From an uncultured Dorea sp. (lineage in GTDB: Bacteria > Bacillota > Clostridia > Lachnospirales > Lachnospiraceae): DNA of 64,000 bases. Below are positions 27,463-35,850 of this stretch, one piece after another. The DNA is taken from contig CAJTRO010000005.1 of NCBI GenBank assembly GCA_910579015.1, forward strand, positions 65,429-129,428, read 5' to 3'. The notes beneath the pieces were generated by a model that was given only the letters and a program-made list of their open reading frames with translations, did no database searches and was not told the origin of the DNA. The position numbers and the translations under genes were made by a program. Position 1 is the first letter of the stretch, and every line of letters begins with the position of its first letter.

Positions 27463-27475
27463 TGTTACGATAACA
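27463..27475. promoter_or_regulatory. Candidate operator between lacI and GH43
   Basis: TGTTACGATAACA is an inverted repeat (TGTTA/TAACA) around CGA in the 151-base divergent intergenic region, 53 bases before the GH43 start. It could control GH43 or autoregulate lacI. It differs from the TTAA-type sites near GH127, so the same regulator is not certain. Confidence 0.4.
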
Positions 27476-27527
27476 GTGCTCTGATTTTCTAAAATAATTT
27501 TCTGAAATAAATGTCAAAGGACAGATT

Positions 27528-29015
27528 ATGGAATCTTTACAAATGCTTAAGCTTCAAGAAGCAGACTGCCTGGCCAGGCAGGAGACTGCTTTTATCCGCT
27601 CCCGCACGGTAACGTGGGAAGCCCCTGTTACGAATCAATACTATCTTGAATACAGCTATAACCGCCGCGACTGGTTCGCACTCAACGGAGGCAATGCAAT
27701 CCTTCTTCCACAGGACGTGCTTCCATTGACCGGCGAACTGCATTCGCACGATCCTCACGGCTGTGCCATATCCTTGCAGTCCCTGAAACAGCTCCAGGAC
27801 AGATATGGCGCGCCGGAACCCGTCTTCTTATCCGCTGTAGAGGACGTCACGGTCTCTTCCCCCGGCGCCGGACTCCCGCAGAAGATCATCGTCTTCTACA
27901 CCAACGGAATGTGGGAGACCAGACAGGTCACGTGGGACGGACTGGATGGACTGATACAGGAACCGGCCTATGCCGCGCCGATCATCAGCCATCGCGCCGA
28001 TCCTTATATCTACAGACACACCAACGGGAAATATTACTTCATCGCCTCCCACACCGACGCAGGGCACAATCTGGACGGAAGATATCAATATCTGTACCTG
28101 ATCCTCCGGTGCGCGGATACCCTCGAAGACCTGACCGATAATTCCGGGCGGTACACAGAGAAGATCGTCTACGAGAGAAAGCCCGTCAAAGACGGAACCA
28201 TGAGCCCCCACCTGTGGGCTCCGGAACTCCATTATATCCACGGAGGATGGTATATCTATTATACCACTACCATCTCAGAAGAATCCTCCTGGCGTATCCG
28301 TCCTCACTGCCTTGCCTGCACCGGGGACGATCCTATGCTCGACTCTTGGACGCCTAAGGGGGCGATCCGTACTACGATCGACGGAGACATCGCATTCACC
28401 GATTTCTCTCTGGATCACACATACCTCAGACACAACGGGAAGGATTACCTGCTGTGGGCACAGAAGACCAATAATATCTCCGATATCTTCATCGCCGGAC
28501 TGTCTGATCCCTGGACTGTCTGCACTCCGGCCGTGCGCCTGACACATCCGGAATATAACTGGGAACTGCACGGTTTCCCGGTCAACGAAGGTCCCGCCGT
28601 TATCAAACACGGCCGTAAGATCTTCCTGACCTTCTCTGCCAGCGGAACGGACGCACTGTACTGCATGGGCCTTCTGTATGCCGACGAGGACGCCGATCTC
28701 CTCAATCCGTCTTCATGGACCAAATGCCCTTATCCGGTATTCCAGAGCAGTCCTGTCACCGGCTTTTATGGTCCGGGCCATAACAGCTTCACCAGGTCGA
28801 CCGATGACAGCGAGGACCTCATTATCTACCACGGCCGTCAGGAGGAACGGTATCTCGGCGAAGGAGATTACCAGCCGTTATACGACGCCGGCCGTCATGC
28901 ATACGTGGGCAAGGTATTCTGGGGAAGCGACGGTATGCCCTCCTTCTCCGTACCCGGGGCGTCTATTGCCGCCCGCCGGGAAGATCTGTCCGTTCATGCC
29001 AAAATCCAAAAATAG
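27528..29015 (+). CDS. Glycoside hydrolase family 43 (arabinan/arabinoxylan-type)
   Basis: 495 residues. Residues 1-150 are an additional N-terminal domain with no signature I recognise. The five-bladed GH43 domain follows: SHRADPYIYRHTNGKYYFIASH carries the base Asp (about 161), LWAPELHYIHGGWYIYYTT the pKa-modulating region, and FPVNEGPAVIKHGRKIFLTFSA the acid Glu (about 365). GFYGPGHNSFT is also typical. No signal peptide, so likely cytoplasmic. Activity is probably alpha-L-arabinofuranosidase or arabinanase-like. It is divergent from lacI and probably co-regulated with the arabinan operon. Confidence 0.9.
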   Translation: MESLQMLKLQEADCLARQETAFIRSRTVTWEAPVTNQYYLEYSYNRRDWFALNGGNAILLPQDVLPLTGELHSHDPHGCAISLQSLKQLQDRYGAPEPVFLSAVEDVTVSSPGAGLPQKIIVFYTNGMWETRQVTWDGLDGLIQEPAYAAPIISHRADPYIYRHTNGKYYFIASHTDAGHNLDGRYQYLYLILRCADTLEDLTDNSGRYTEKIVYERKPVKDGTMSPHLWAPELHYIHGGWYIYYTTTISEESSWRIRPHCLACTGDDPMLDSWTPKGAIRTTIDGDIAFTDFSLDHTYLRHNGKDYLLWAQKTNNISDIFIAGLSDPWTVCTPAVRLTHPEYNWELHGFPVNEGPAVIKHGRKIFLTFSASGTDALYCMGLLYADEDADLLNPSSWTKCPYPVFQSSPVTGFYGPGHNSFTRSTDDSEDLIIYHGRQEERYLGEGDYQPLYDAGRHAYVGKVFWGSDGMPSFSVPGASIAARREDLSVHAKIQK

Positions 29016-29033
29016 ACAAAAAACAGGATAAAT

Positions 29034-29066
29034 AACGGAGAGCGTCGACAAGCTCCGCTCTCCGTT
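29034..29066. terminator. Hairpin between convergent GH43 and nrdG
   Basis: An 11-base perfect stem, AACGGAGAGCG (29034-29044) with CGCTCTCCGTT (29056-29066). On the minus strand a T-rich tail (ATTTATCCTGTTTTTT) follows, so it serves mainly nrdG. Confidence 0.75.
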
Positions 29067-29081
29067 CCACGTCCAGATCTC

Positions 29082-29564
29082 TTACCGAAGCTTCAGGATC
29101 CTCTGGTTACTGCTCCCGCGGAACACCAGCGTCGCATCCTTTAACTCCTCCACAAACTCTCCGTCCACAAGCACATCTATACAGGACAGCATCTCATCTG
29201 TCACCTCTGTGTGAACCTTCCCGCCTTCTGCAAGATCCACATCGTACAGATAGCCGGTGTAACACCAGATATCCTTCTCTGGATACAGCGTTCTCACCCG
29301 CTTAAGAAGCGCCGTCAGCACTCCCTGGTTCTCCGGCTCGAAGGGTTCGCCCCCAAGCAGGGTAAGCCCCTTGATATAATCCGGCGCAAGAAGCCCGAGA
29401 AGCTCTTCCTCTGTCTCCTGCGTGTACGGCTTCCCGTACTTAAAATCCCATGTCTCCGGGTTAAAGCATCCCTTACAGTGGTGCCTGCACCCGGACACGA
29501 ACAGACTAACCCGGACGCCCGGGCCGTCTGCAATATCACATTCTTTTATATTTCCATAATGCAT
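29082..29564 (-). CDS. nrdG: Anaerobic ribonucleotide reductase activase NrdG
   Basis: 160 residues, a normal length. NrdG is the radical SAM enzyme that makes the glycyl radical on NrdD. The cluster motif is SGCRHHCKGCFNPETWDF (C-x3-C-x2-C, about residues 26-33). The SAM-binding GGEPFEPEN and the WCYTGYLYDV strand are visible. It lies 79 bases downstream of nrdD on the same strand and is presumably co-transcribed under the NrdR-like boxes at 31853-31899. Confidence 0.96.
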   Translation of the reverse strand: MHYGNIKECDIADGPGVRVSLFVSGCRHHCKGCFNPETWDFKYGKPYTQETEEELLGLLAPDYIKGLTLLGGEPFEPENQGVLTALLKRVRTLYPEKDIWCYTGYLYDVDLAEGGKVHTEVTDEMLSCIDVLVDGEFVEELKDATLVFRGSSNQRILKLR

Positions 29565-29643
29565 ATCTCTCTCCTACACTTCATACACCGCCGTTCAGGG
29601 CAAAGACTTCCCGAAAGACACCGGCACATATCTTCGGCAGGAC

Positions 29644-31833
29644 TTACAGATGCAGTACCCTGTCCTTGATCTCCTGGGTACGTCCCTGATTCCAGAACTG
29701 TGTCCCGATATACCCGCAGGTCCTGCGCGCCACGAACATCTTGTCCTGATCCTGATTACTGCAATTCGGGCATTCCCAGATCAGCTTCCCTGTCTCATCC
29801 TCCCTGATGACGATCTCTCCGTCATAGCCGCAGCATTCACAGAAATCGCTCTTCGTGTTCAGCTCCGCGTACATAATATTCTCATAGATAAACTGCATCA
29901 CCGACAGGACCGCCGGAATATTGTTCTGCATATTCGGCACCTCAATATAACTGATCGCACCGCCCGGCGACAGCTTCTGGAAGTCCGCCTCGAACTTCAG
30001 CTTCTTAAATGCATCAATCTCCTCTGATACATGCACATGATAGCTGTTGGTGATATAATTCTTATCTGTCACGCCTTCAATGATGCCGAATCTCTTCTGC
30101 AAGCACTTCGCAAACTTATACGTCGTGGACTCCATCGGCGTCCCATATACAGAATAGCTGATATGCTCCGCCTCTCTCCACTCCTTGCACTTATCGTTCA
30201 GCCTCTGCATGACCGCAAGCGCAAACGGTCTTGCCTCCGGATCAGTATGGGACTTCCCAAGCATCCGCATACACATCTCATAGAGCCCCGCATATCCAAG
30301 AGAGATCGTCGAATAACCGTTATACAGCAGTTCGTCGATCACCTCGCCCTTCTTAAGCCTTGCAAGCGCACCGTACTGCCACAGGATCGGCGCCACATCA
30401 GACACCGTACCGAGAAGACGCTCATGCCTGCACCGAAGCCCCTTATGGCACAATTCCAGACGCTCATCTAAGATCTCCCAGAATCTGTCCATGTCTCCCT
30501 CGGCTGAACATGCCACGTCCACCAGATTAATGGTCACAACGCCCTGGTTGAAACGCCCGTAGAACTTATGGCTTCCGTCCTCATTCTTCTGAGAATCCTC
30601 CACCGTAAGGAATGAACGGCACCCCATACACGGATAGATCTCTCCCTGCTTAAGCTCCTTCATAACCTTCGCGGAAATATAATCGGGAACCATCCTCTTC
30701 GCCGTACACTTTGCCGCAAGCTCCGTCAGATGCCAGAACTTCGTCCCCTCGCGGATATTATCCTCATCCAGTACATAGATAAGCTTCGGGAATGCCGGTG
30801 TGATCCACACGCCCTTCTCATTCTTCACTCCCTGCATCCTCTGTACAAGAACCTCTTCTATGATCAGCGCCAGGTCATCCCTGACCTGCCCCTCTTCTGC
30901 CTCATCCAGATACATGAATATCGTCACAAACGGCGCCTGCCCGTTACAGGTCATCAGCGTAATGAGCTGATACTGGATCGTCTGGATCCCGCTCTTGACC
31001 TCTTCTCTCAGCCTGCGCTCCGTCACTCTGCTGATGATCTCCTCATCCATGCTCTCGCCGCATTCCTTACGCTCTGCGATCACATTCTTACGGAGCTTCT
31101 GCCTGCTGATATCCACAAACGGCGCCAGATGCGCCAGAGTAAATGACTGACCGCCGTACTGGTTGCTCGCCACCTGCGCCACGATCTGCGTCGTCACATT
31201 ACATGCCGTGAAAAAGCTGTGAGGCTTCTCGATCAGCGTCTCGCTGATCACCGTCCCGTTTTGCAGCATGTCTTCCAGATTGATCAGATCGCAGTTATGC
31301 TCCTTCTGGGCAAAATAATCTGAATCATGAAAATGGATGATCCCTTCCTCGTGGGCATTCACAATATCAGCCGGAAGAAGAACACGCTTGGACAGATCCT
31401 TGCTGACCTCTCCCGCCATATAATCACGCTGAGTTGAATTGATCACCGGGTTCTTATTCGAATTCTCCTGCGTAACCTCTTCATTGATATTCTCAATGAG
31501 AGACAGGATACCATTATCCGTCGTATTCGACTTGCGCTTCAGTTCTCTCTTATAGCGGTAACGCACATACTTCTGTGCCACCTCATATCCGCGCATCTCC
31601 ATGATACCGCGCTCGACCATATCCTGGATGTCTTCCACATTCACCGCATGAAGCAGCTCCCCCACCTGTGCCGCGATGTTATCCGCAACTGCCATGATCT
31701 GATAGTCATTCATCTGATGGATCTTATCCACCTCGCAATTCGCAGCCCTCACTGCATTCACAATCTTCGTCAGATCGAAGAGAACTTCTTCCCCATTACG
31801 CTTGATCACATTCGTCCTTATTTCGCTCCCCAT
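29644..31833 (-). CDS. nrdD: Anaerobic ribonucleoside-triphosphate reductase NrdD
   Basis: 729 residues, full length. NrdD reduces NTPs to dNTPs without oxygen. The N-terminal ATP-cone (VIKRNGEEVLFDLTKIVNAV) is the allosteric site. Catalytic-core segments include FHDSDYFAQKEHNCDL and CMGCRSFL. The C-terminal zinc site has CECC and CPNC, and the glycyl-radical site is RRTCGYIGTQFWNQGR. The ATG follows GAGGA. Upstream are two NrdR-like boxes. nrdG is downstream, completing the anaerobic dNTP pathway. Confidence 0.97.
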   Translation of the reverse strand: MGSEIRTNVIKRNGEEVLFDLTKIVNAVRAANCEVDKIHQMNDYQIMAVADNIAAQVGELLHAVNVEDIQDMVERGIMEMRGYEVAQKYVRYRYKRELKRKSNTTDNGILSLIENINEEVTQENSNKNPVINSTQRDYMAGEVSKDLSKRVLLPADIVNAHEEGIIHFHDSDYFAQKEHNCDLINLEDMLQNGTVISETLIEKPHSFFTACNVTTQIVAQVASNQYGGQSFTLAHLAPFVDISRQKLRKNVIAERKECGESMDEEIISRVTERRLREEVKSGIQTIQYQLITLMTCNGQAPFVTIFMYLDEAEEGQVRDDLALIIEEVLVQRMQGVKNEKGVWITPAFPKLIYVLDEDNIREGTKFWHLTELAAKCTAKRMVPDYISAKVMKELKQGEIYPCMGCRSFLTVEDSQKNEDGSHKFYGRFNQGVVTINLVDVACSAEGDMDRFWEILDERLELCHKGLRCRHERLLGTVSDVAPILWQYGALARLKKGEVIDELLYNGYSTISLGYAGLYEMCMRMLGKSHTDPEARPFALAVMQRLNDKCKEWREAEHISYSVYGTPMESTTYKFAKCLQKRFGIIEGVTDKNYITNSYHVHVSEEIDAFKKLKFEADFQKLSPGGAISYIEVPNMQNNIPAVLSVMQFIYENIMYAELNTKSDFCECCGYDGEIVIREDETGKLIWECPNCSNQDQDKMFVARRTCGYIGTQFWNQGRTQEIKDRVLHL

Positions 31834-31852
31834 TACACATCCTCGCTTTCAT

Positions 31853-31899
31853 ACACAAAATATTGTTACCATCTCAAATCTTTGCACAATATATAGGGC
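31853..31899 (-). promoter_or_regulatory. Paired NrdR-like boxes overlapping the nrdD promoter
   Basis: Box one is ACACAAAATATTGTTA (31853-31868) and box two is GCACAATATATAGGGC (31884-31899). Their 31-base offset is three helical turns, as in known NrdR box pairs, and each agrees with most positions of the ACACWATATATWGTGT type consensus. Read leftward, TTGTGC and CAATAT, about 18 bases apart, could be the -35 and -10, so the boxes would cover the promoter. NrdR repression is established for nrd genes; this instance is inferred. Confidence 0.7.
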
Positions 31900-32066
31900 A
31901 TGTACTATCATACACTAAACTTGAAAGAAAGGGAAGAGGAAGATCCAAAAAAATTTCACCAAAATTTCGGAGGCATATCTGTTGTTTTTCTACAACAGAA
32001 TCGTCCGTCCTGGCAGAAGCCCTTCGTATACCGCGGCAGGAAGCCCGGCGCGTGTCTTATAAAGCT

Positions 32067-32885
32067 CTACCCCAGCAGGCCGAGATGCTCAAAAGCTTTC
32101 CACACGCCGTCTTCCTTCAGGGGGGCGGTCACATAATCGGCCGCGGCCTTGATATTCTCAGAGCCATTGCCCATCGCGATCCCCGTCCCGGCATACCGGA
32201 TCATCTCGATGTCACAGTCATTATCCCCTATTGCGACCGCATCCTCTCTCTGGCCGTTCCTCTCCTTGAGGATCAGCCGGATCCCTTCTGCCTTGGTTAT
32301 ATAGTTCGGTGTGATCGTTCCCGCCCATTTCTCAATATACGGGACCGCAAGATTCATGATATGAAAAGAATAGCCCCATTTGGAAAGAATCGCTTCCCTG
32401 GACGCATGATTGCTGAACACAATGAGCTTCTGTACCTCCGGAACATCCAGCAGAGACTCTACGGCTATGGGCCCTGTCATCTCGTCCTCTCTAAGATTCA
32501 TACTCTGGCGCACGCGTCTGCCGATCTCGCGGTAAGCTTCCACGCTCTCTCTCAGTATGTAGCTCGCCTTGCTGTTCTCCATCTCCACCGTACACTGGCA
32601 TTCCAGAAGATCCTTCATCAGTTCGATAAATGCCAGCTGTGTAAAAGATCTGTGCCCGATATGCTCACCCTTATACTCTACATATCCGCCGGAATTCGCG
32701 ATCACTCCGTCGAAGCCGATGTTCATGATCCGTTCTCCTATGCGGAAATGTGTCCGTCCCGTATTAAGTAACACTTCATGCCCGTTCCTCTGGGCTATTC
32801 TAATTGCCTCTATTCCAGACGCGGGAATCGTACCGTCAAAGTCTCGAAGCGTGTTGTCAATAGCTAAAAAAATTACTTTTCCCAT
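32067..32885 (-). CDS. Cof-type HAD superfamily protein with altered catalytic motif
   Basis: 272 residues with the Cof/YbiV layout of HAD phosphatases. Motif I should read D-x-D-G-T-L after a hydrophobic strand; here it reads IFLAIDNTL, so the nucleophile position (residue 8) is Ala and the Gly is Asn. Motif II (LLNTGRTHF) and motif IV (AIGDNDCDIEMIRYAGTGIAMGNG) are intact and the cap domain is full length. The frame is clean, so the gene may encode a binding or regulatory protein rather than a phosphatase. It is monocistronic as far as can be seen. Confidence 0.85.
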   Translation of the reverse strand: MGKVIFLAIDNTLRDFDGTIPASGIEAIRIAQRNGHEVLLNTGRTHFRIGERIMNIGFDGVIANSGGYVEYKGEHIGHRSFTQLAFIELMKDLLECQCTVEMENSKASYILRESVEAYREIGRRVRQSMNLREDEMTGPIAVESLLDVPEVQKLIVFSNHASREAILSKWGYSFHIMNLAVPYIEKWAGTITPNYITKAEGIRLILKERNGQREDAVAIGDNDCDIEMIRYAGTGIAMGNGSENIKAAADYVTAPLKEDGVWKAFEHLGLLG

Positions 32886-33115
32886 CTGTCTTTCCTCACT
32901 TATAATATCTCAGTGTAATTCTCCTCTTCTATGTTACCACATAATTGCAATATAGATAACTATATTTTTCATATTTTTTATACCGCCAAAAAACAGGAAC
33001 CTGCAATAACCCAGATCCCTGTCAGCATACTTCTATATTCTCCCTGATTCTTACCGGCTGTTTTCCCCCCAAACTTCCTGAGCGCCTCTGTTTCCGGCCG
33101 CTTTTTTGAATCAGC

Positions 33116-33358
33116 TTACACATCCGGCTGCTCCTTGCCGTTCTGCCCTTCCTCATTCTCCAGCTTCAGAATATCATTCACATCACACTCCAGACAATCA
33201 CAGATCTTTGCCAGGGTATGCAGATCTACCCGGACCACCTTGTTCTTGCAATAATTATTCAACTGTGTGCGCTGTAATCTGCATATATAACAAAGCTGTG
33301 TCTTGCTGACTCCTTTTTCAGCCAACACCCGTTCTATATCAATCACTATCTTACTCAT
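33116..33358 (-). CDS. Small XRE/Cro-type HTH regulator
   Basis: 80 residues from ATG 33358 (another in-frame ATG is 12 bases upstream). A single HTH_3-like domain covers about residues 5-66: IDIERVLAEKGVSKTQLCYI, RTQLNNYCKNKVVRVDLHTL, AKICDCLECDVNDILKLE. Such short regulators resemble the YozG/Cro group. A short acidic tail ends in GKEQPDV. Targets are unknown; the gene stands alone between the HAD gene and a divergent small gene. Confidence 0.82.
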   Translation of the reverse strand: MSKIVIDIERVLAEKGVSKTQLCYICRLQRTQLNNYCKNKVVRVDLHTLAKICDCLECDVNDILKLENEEGQNGKEQPDV

Positions 33359-33609
33359 ATCCTGCCCCACACCTTATATATAGGACTAGTATACCCATAT
33401 TTTTGTTGAAAAAATAGATGTAATAGCATACACTGTAATTAGATACACTGTTTCTTTTCGACACCGGATACGCCCGAGGCAATATTGCGTCAGAATATGC
33501 CGGAGCTTGTAATTTCCAGCATTTACCAGCCTTTTATATGCAAAGAATCCTGGCTGGTCTGCCGAGTATAAACAAGGGAGTACCACTCATCTTACTGGAG
33601 GTTTTATCT

Positions 33610-33960
33610 ATGAAAAAAAAGAAGTTGTTAATGTTACCGGCCATTCTTGGATTGCTGCTTCTGGCAGTGTTCATCCTTGAAGAGCGCAAACCCTATGAAG
33701 TCCTTCATTCTACGGTCATGTCTGCTCCCAACCTGACGGAGAACAAGCTGACCATAGCGATCCACACCCTGCTGCCTGTTGACCGCGAGAAGCTGGCCAA
33801 AGAGATTGTGACAAACCACCAGATCCTCAACGGCGGCCGGCCGAATCCCTACTATGAACTGGAGCTCTACCGGACAAGGCTTCATTACCAATTTGAGATT
33901 GTATACGATACCATCCTGTGCAACGGAGACGGAGAGATCGTGTCGGAGATCGAACTATAA
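33610..33960 (+). CDS. Small membrane-anchored or secreted protein of unknown function
   Basis: 116 residues from ATG 33610, which has TGGAGG nine bases upstream; the open frame continues upstream without a ribosome site. A KKKK start and one hydrophobic segment (LLMLPAILGLLLLAVFILEE) form an N-terminal anchor or signal, followed by about 90 extracytoplasmic residues (TENKLTIAIHTLLPVDREKL, ELYRTRLHYQFEIVYDTILC). I recognise no family. It is closed by a hairpin that overlaps the end of convergent tatD. Confidence 0.65.
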   Translation: MKKKKLLMLPAILGLLLLAVFILEERKPYEVLHSTVMSAPNLTENKLTIAIHTLLPVDREKLAKEIVTNHQILNGGRPNPYYELELYRTRLHYQFEIVYDTILCNGDGEIVSEIEL

Positions 33961-33968
33961 GGGTAACG

Positions 33969-34020
33969 AAAAGAGGCTGTATGGAACAGCGCTCAACGCG
34001 CTATTCCATACAGCCTCTTT
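33969..34020. terminator. Long hairpin terminator overlapping the tatD 3' end
   Basis: A 17-base stem, AAAGAGGCTGTATGGAA paired with TTCCATACAGCCTCTTT, encloses a second small stem (GCGC/GCGC). It follows the small plus-strand gene by about ten bases. The right arm also encodes the last residues of TatD (KRLYGIAR), so the terminator is partly coding. Confidence 0.75.
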
Positions 34021-34760
34021 GCATTCTCTTCCGTCTGTGCCGTTACTTCCTCGTAAGGAATTCCTTTCAGCCTTCCAATCTCTTCCGCCACATATCTGAT
34101 ATAGGACGAATCGTTGCGTTTCCCCCGATAAGGTACTGGCGCAAGATAGGGACAGTCCGTCTCAAGAACGATAGCTTCCAATGGAATTTCTTCCACAGTC
34201 TCCTTAAGCTTCCTTGCATTCTTGAACGTGACAACTCCGCCGACTCCTATATAGAAGCCCATCTTCACATACTCCTTCGCCATCTCCCTGGAATAAGAAT
34301 AGCAGTGGATCACACCCTTAAGCCCCTGTCCGTGCTCCTTCATGATCTCCATGGTATCGGCGGCCGCCTCACGGCTGTGGATCAGCACCGGAAGCTTAAG
34401 CTCCCTTGCAAGCTCAAGCTGCCGGATAAACCACTTCTTCTGTATCGTATGCGATTCATTATCCCAGTAATAATCCAGGCCGATCTCGCCTACCGCCGCC
34501 ACCTTATCTCTCCTGAACAATTCCTTCATGCGGGCAAAGGATTCCTCATTTAAGTCCCCCGCTTCGTCCGGGTGGATCCCTACCGCCGCATACATAAAGG
34601 GATATTCCTGCACCATATCGACTACCCGCTCACAGGAGGCATAGGAGGCGCTGACATTGACGATCCATCCCACGCCCTTATCCTTCATAGAGCCAAGCAG
34701 TTCCCTTCTGTCCTCATCAAACTGTTCGTCGTCATAGTGGGCATGTGTGTCAAAGATCAT
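33993..34760 (-). CDS. tatD: TatD family metal-dependent hydrolase/DNase
   Basis: 255 residues with the TatD metal-ligand pattern: MIFDTHAHYDDEQFDEDR (H-x-H), AVGEIGLDYYWDN (Glu), LPVLIHSREA (His), GVIHCYSYSREMA (His) and LETDCPYLAPVP (Asp). The family has 3'-5' exonuclease or D-aminoacyl-tRNA-related activity. It overlaps ddh by four bases and lies downstream of metG, matching the frequent metG-tatD linkage of Firmicutes. Its C-terminal codons form one arm of the hairpin at 33969-34020. Confidence 0.94.
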   Translation of the reverse strand: MIFDTHAHYDDEQFDEDRRELLGSMKDKGVGWIVNVSASYASCERVVDMVQEYPFMYAAVGIHPDEAGDLNEESFARMKELFRRDKVAAVGEIGLDYYWDNESHTIQKKWFIRQLELARELKLPVLIHSREAAADTMEIMKEHGQGLKGVIHCYSYSREMAKEYVKMGFYIGVGGVVTFKNARKLKETVEEIPLEAIVLETDCPYLAPVPYRGKRNDSSYIRYVAEEIGRLKGIPYEEVTAQTEENAKRLYGIAR

Positions 34761-35743
34761 AACAGTCCCGCCCTCAGTTCTTCCGGCGTCTTCGCAGATA
34801 ACAGTCCCGGCGCGATATCGAATACAGTCCTGGCTCCGCTCTCACCTGCCTTCGCAAGACGGTATGCCGCCCTTGCATAGCAGATCAGCACGCTGGCCGT
34901 AAATTCCGGGTTGGAATCCAGCTTCAGAGAATACTCGATGATATGCTTATTCCCCTCTTCCCCTGTATTACCGCTCCGGATCACAAACCCGCCGTGAGGC
35001 ATCTTACTGTGCCCCGCCTTCAACTCTTCCTCTGTGATAAATGTCACCGTGGTATCATACTCATCAAAATAATTGGGCATCGTCTTGATCGCATTCTCAA
35101 TCGCTTGCAGATCGGCTCCCTCTTCCGGCACCACATAGCATTCCCTCAGATGCTTCTCCCTCGTGGAAAGCTTTGGCTCACTGCCGCTCCTTACACGGTC
35201 CACAGCCGTCTCAACCGGCACCGTATACTGGATCGCATTCTTCACACCGTCAACCCGGCGGACCGCATCTGAATGCCCCTGGCTGACGCCCTTGCCCCAG
35301 AACGTATACGTGCTCCCCTGCGGCAGGACTGCCTCCGCATACAAGCGGTTCAGCGAGAACATTCCCGGATCCCATCCTACGGAAATGATCCCGATCTTAC
35401 CGCCTGCTTTCGCCGCCTTATCCACATTTTCAAAATACTCCGGAATCCTTGCATGAGTGTCGAAGCTGTCGATCGTGTTAAAATCTGCCGCAATCTTCGG
35501 CCCCAGCACCGGAAGATCCGTCGCCGAGCCTCCGCAGAGCATCATAATATCAATCTCGTCCTTCATCGACAGCATATCATCCATATGCATAACAGCCGCA
35601 TTCTCCGTATGGATCTTCACTGAAGACGGATCACGCCTTGTAAAGACAGCCTTAAGCTCCATATCCTCGTTGCGGGCAATGGCAAGCTCCACGCCCCTGC
35701 CGATATTTCCATATCCTGCAATTCCAATTCTGATCTTCTCCAT
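34757..35743 (-). CDS. ddh: meso-Diaminopimelate D-dehydrogenase
   Basis: 328 residues. Ddh reductively aminates tetrahydrodipicolinate to meso-DAP using NADPH, a one-step route to lysine and peptidoglycan precursor. The Rossmann motif is IGIAGYGNIGRGVE (residues 6-19). Family blocks include MLCGGSATDLPVLGP, DSFDTHARIPEYF, SVGWDPGMFSLNRLYAEAVL and FWGKGVSQGHSDAVRRVDGV. It lies between metG (85 bases upstream) and tatD (four-base overlap), so it is probably read from the T-box-controlled metG promoter. Confidence 0.95.
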   Translation of the reverse strand: MEKIRIGIAGYGNIGRGVELAIARNEDMELKAVFTRRDPSSVKIHTENAAVMHMDDMLSMKDEIDIMMLCGGSATDLPVLGPKIAADFNTIDSFDTHARIPEYFENVDKAAKAGGKIGIISVGWDPGMFSLNRLYAEAVLPQGSTYTFWGKGVSQGHSDAVRRVDGVKNAIQYTVPVETAVDRVRSGSEPKLSTREKHLRECYVVPEEGADLQAIENAIKTMPNYFDEYDTTVTFITEEELKAGHSKMPHGGFVIRSGNTGEEGNKHIIEYSLKLDSNPEFTASVLICYARAAYRLAKAGESGARTVFDIAPGLLSAKTPEELRAGLL

Positions 35744-35783
35744 AAAATACCATCCTTCCTTCTTCTCTTCTATCTACATGCAT

Positions 35784-35850
35784 CCGGCATCAAGATCAAC
35801 AGCTCCTGGCTCCTGCCGGCATCAGGATCAACAGATCTCGGCTCCTGCCG
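35784..35850. repeat. 32-bp tandem repeat spanning the metG stop codon
   Basis: The unit beginning CCGGCATCA starts at 35784, 35816 and (partial, within metG) 35848, an exact 32-base period with few changes. Read on the minus strand it is the last codons of metG plus its TGA, repeated downstream of the stop. It fills most of the metG-ddh gap. Confidence 0.85.

Noticed and set aside
31863-32771. 302-codon plus-strand frame
   Set aside because: Crosses the nrdD promoter and runs antisense to the HAD gene; no domain or ribosome site.
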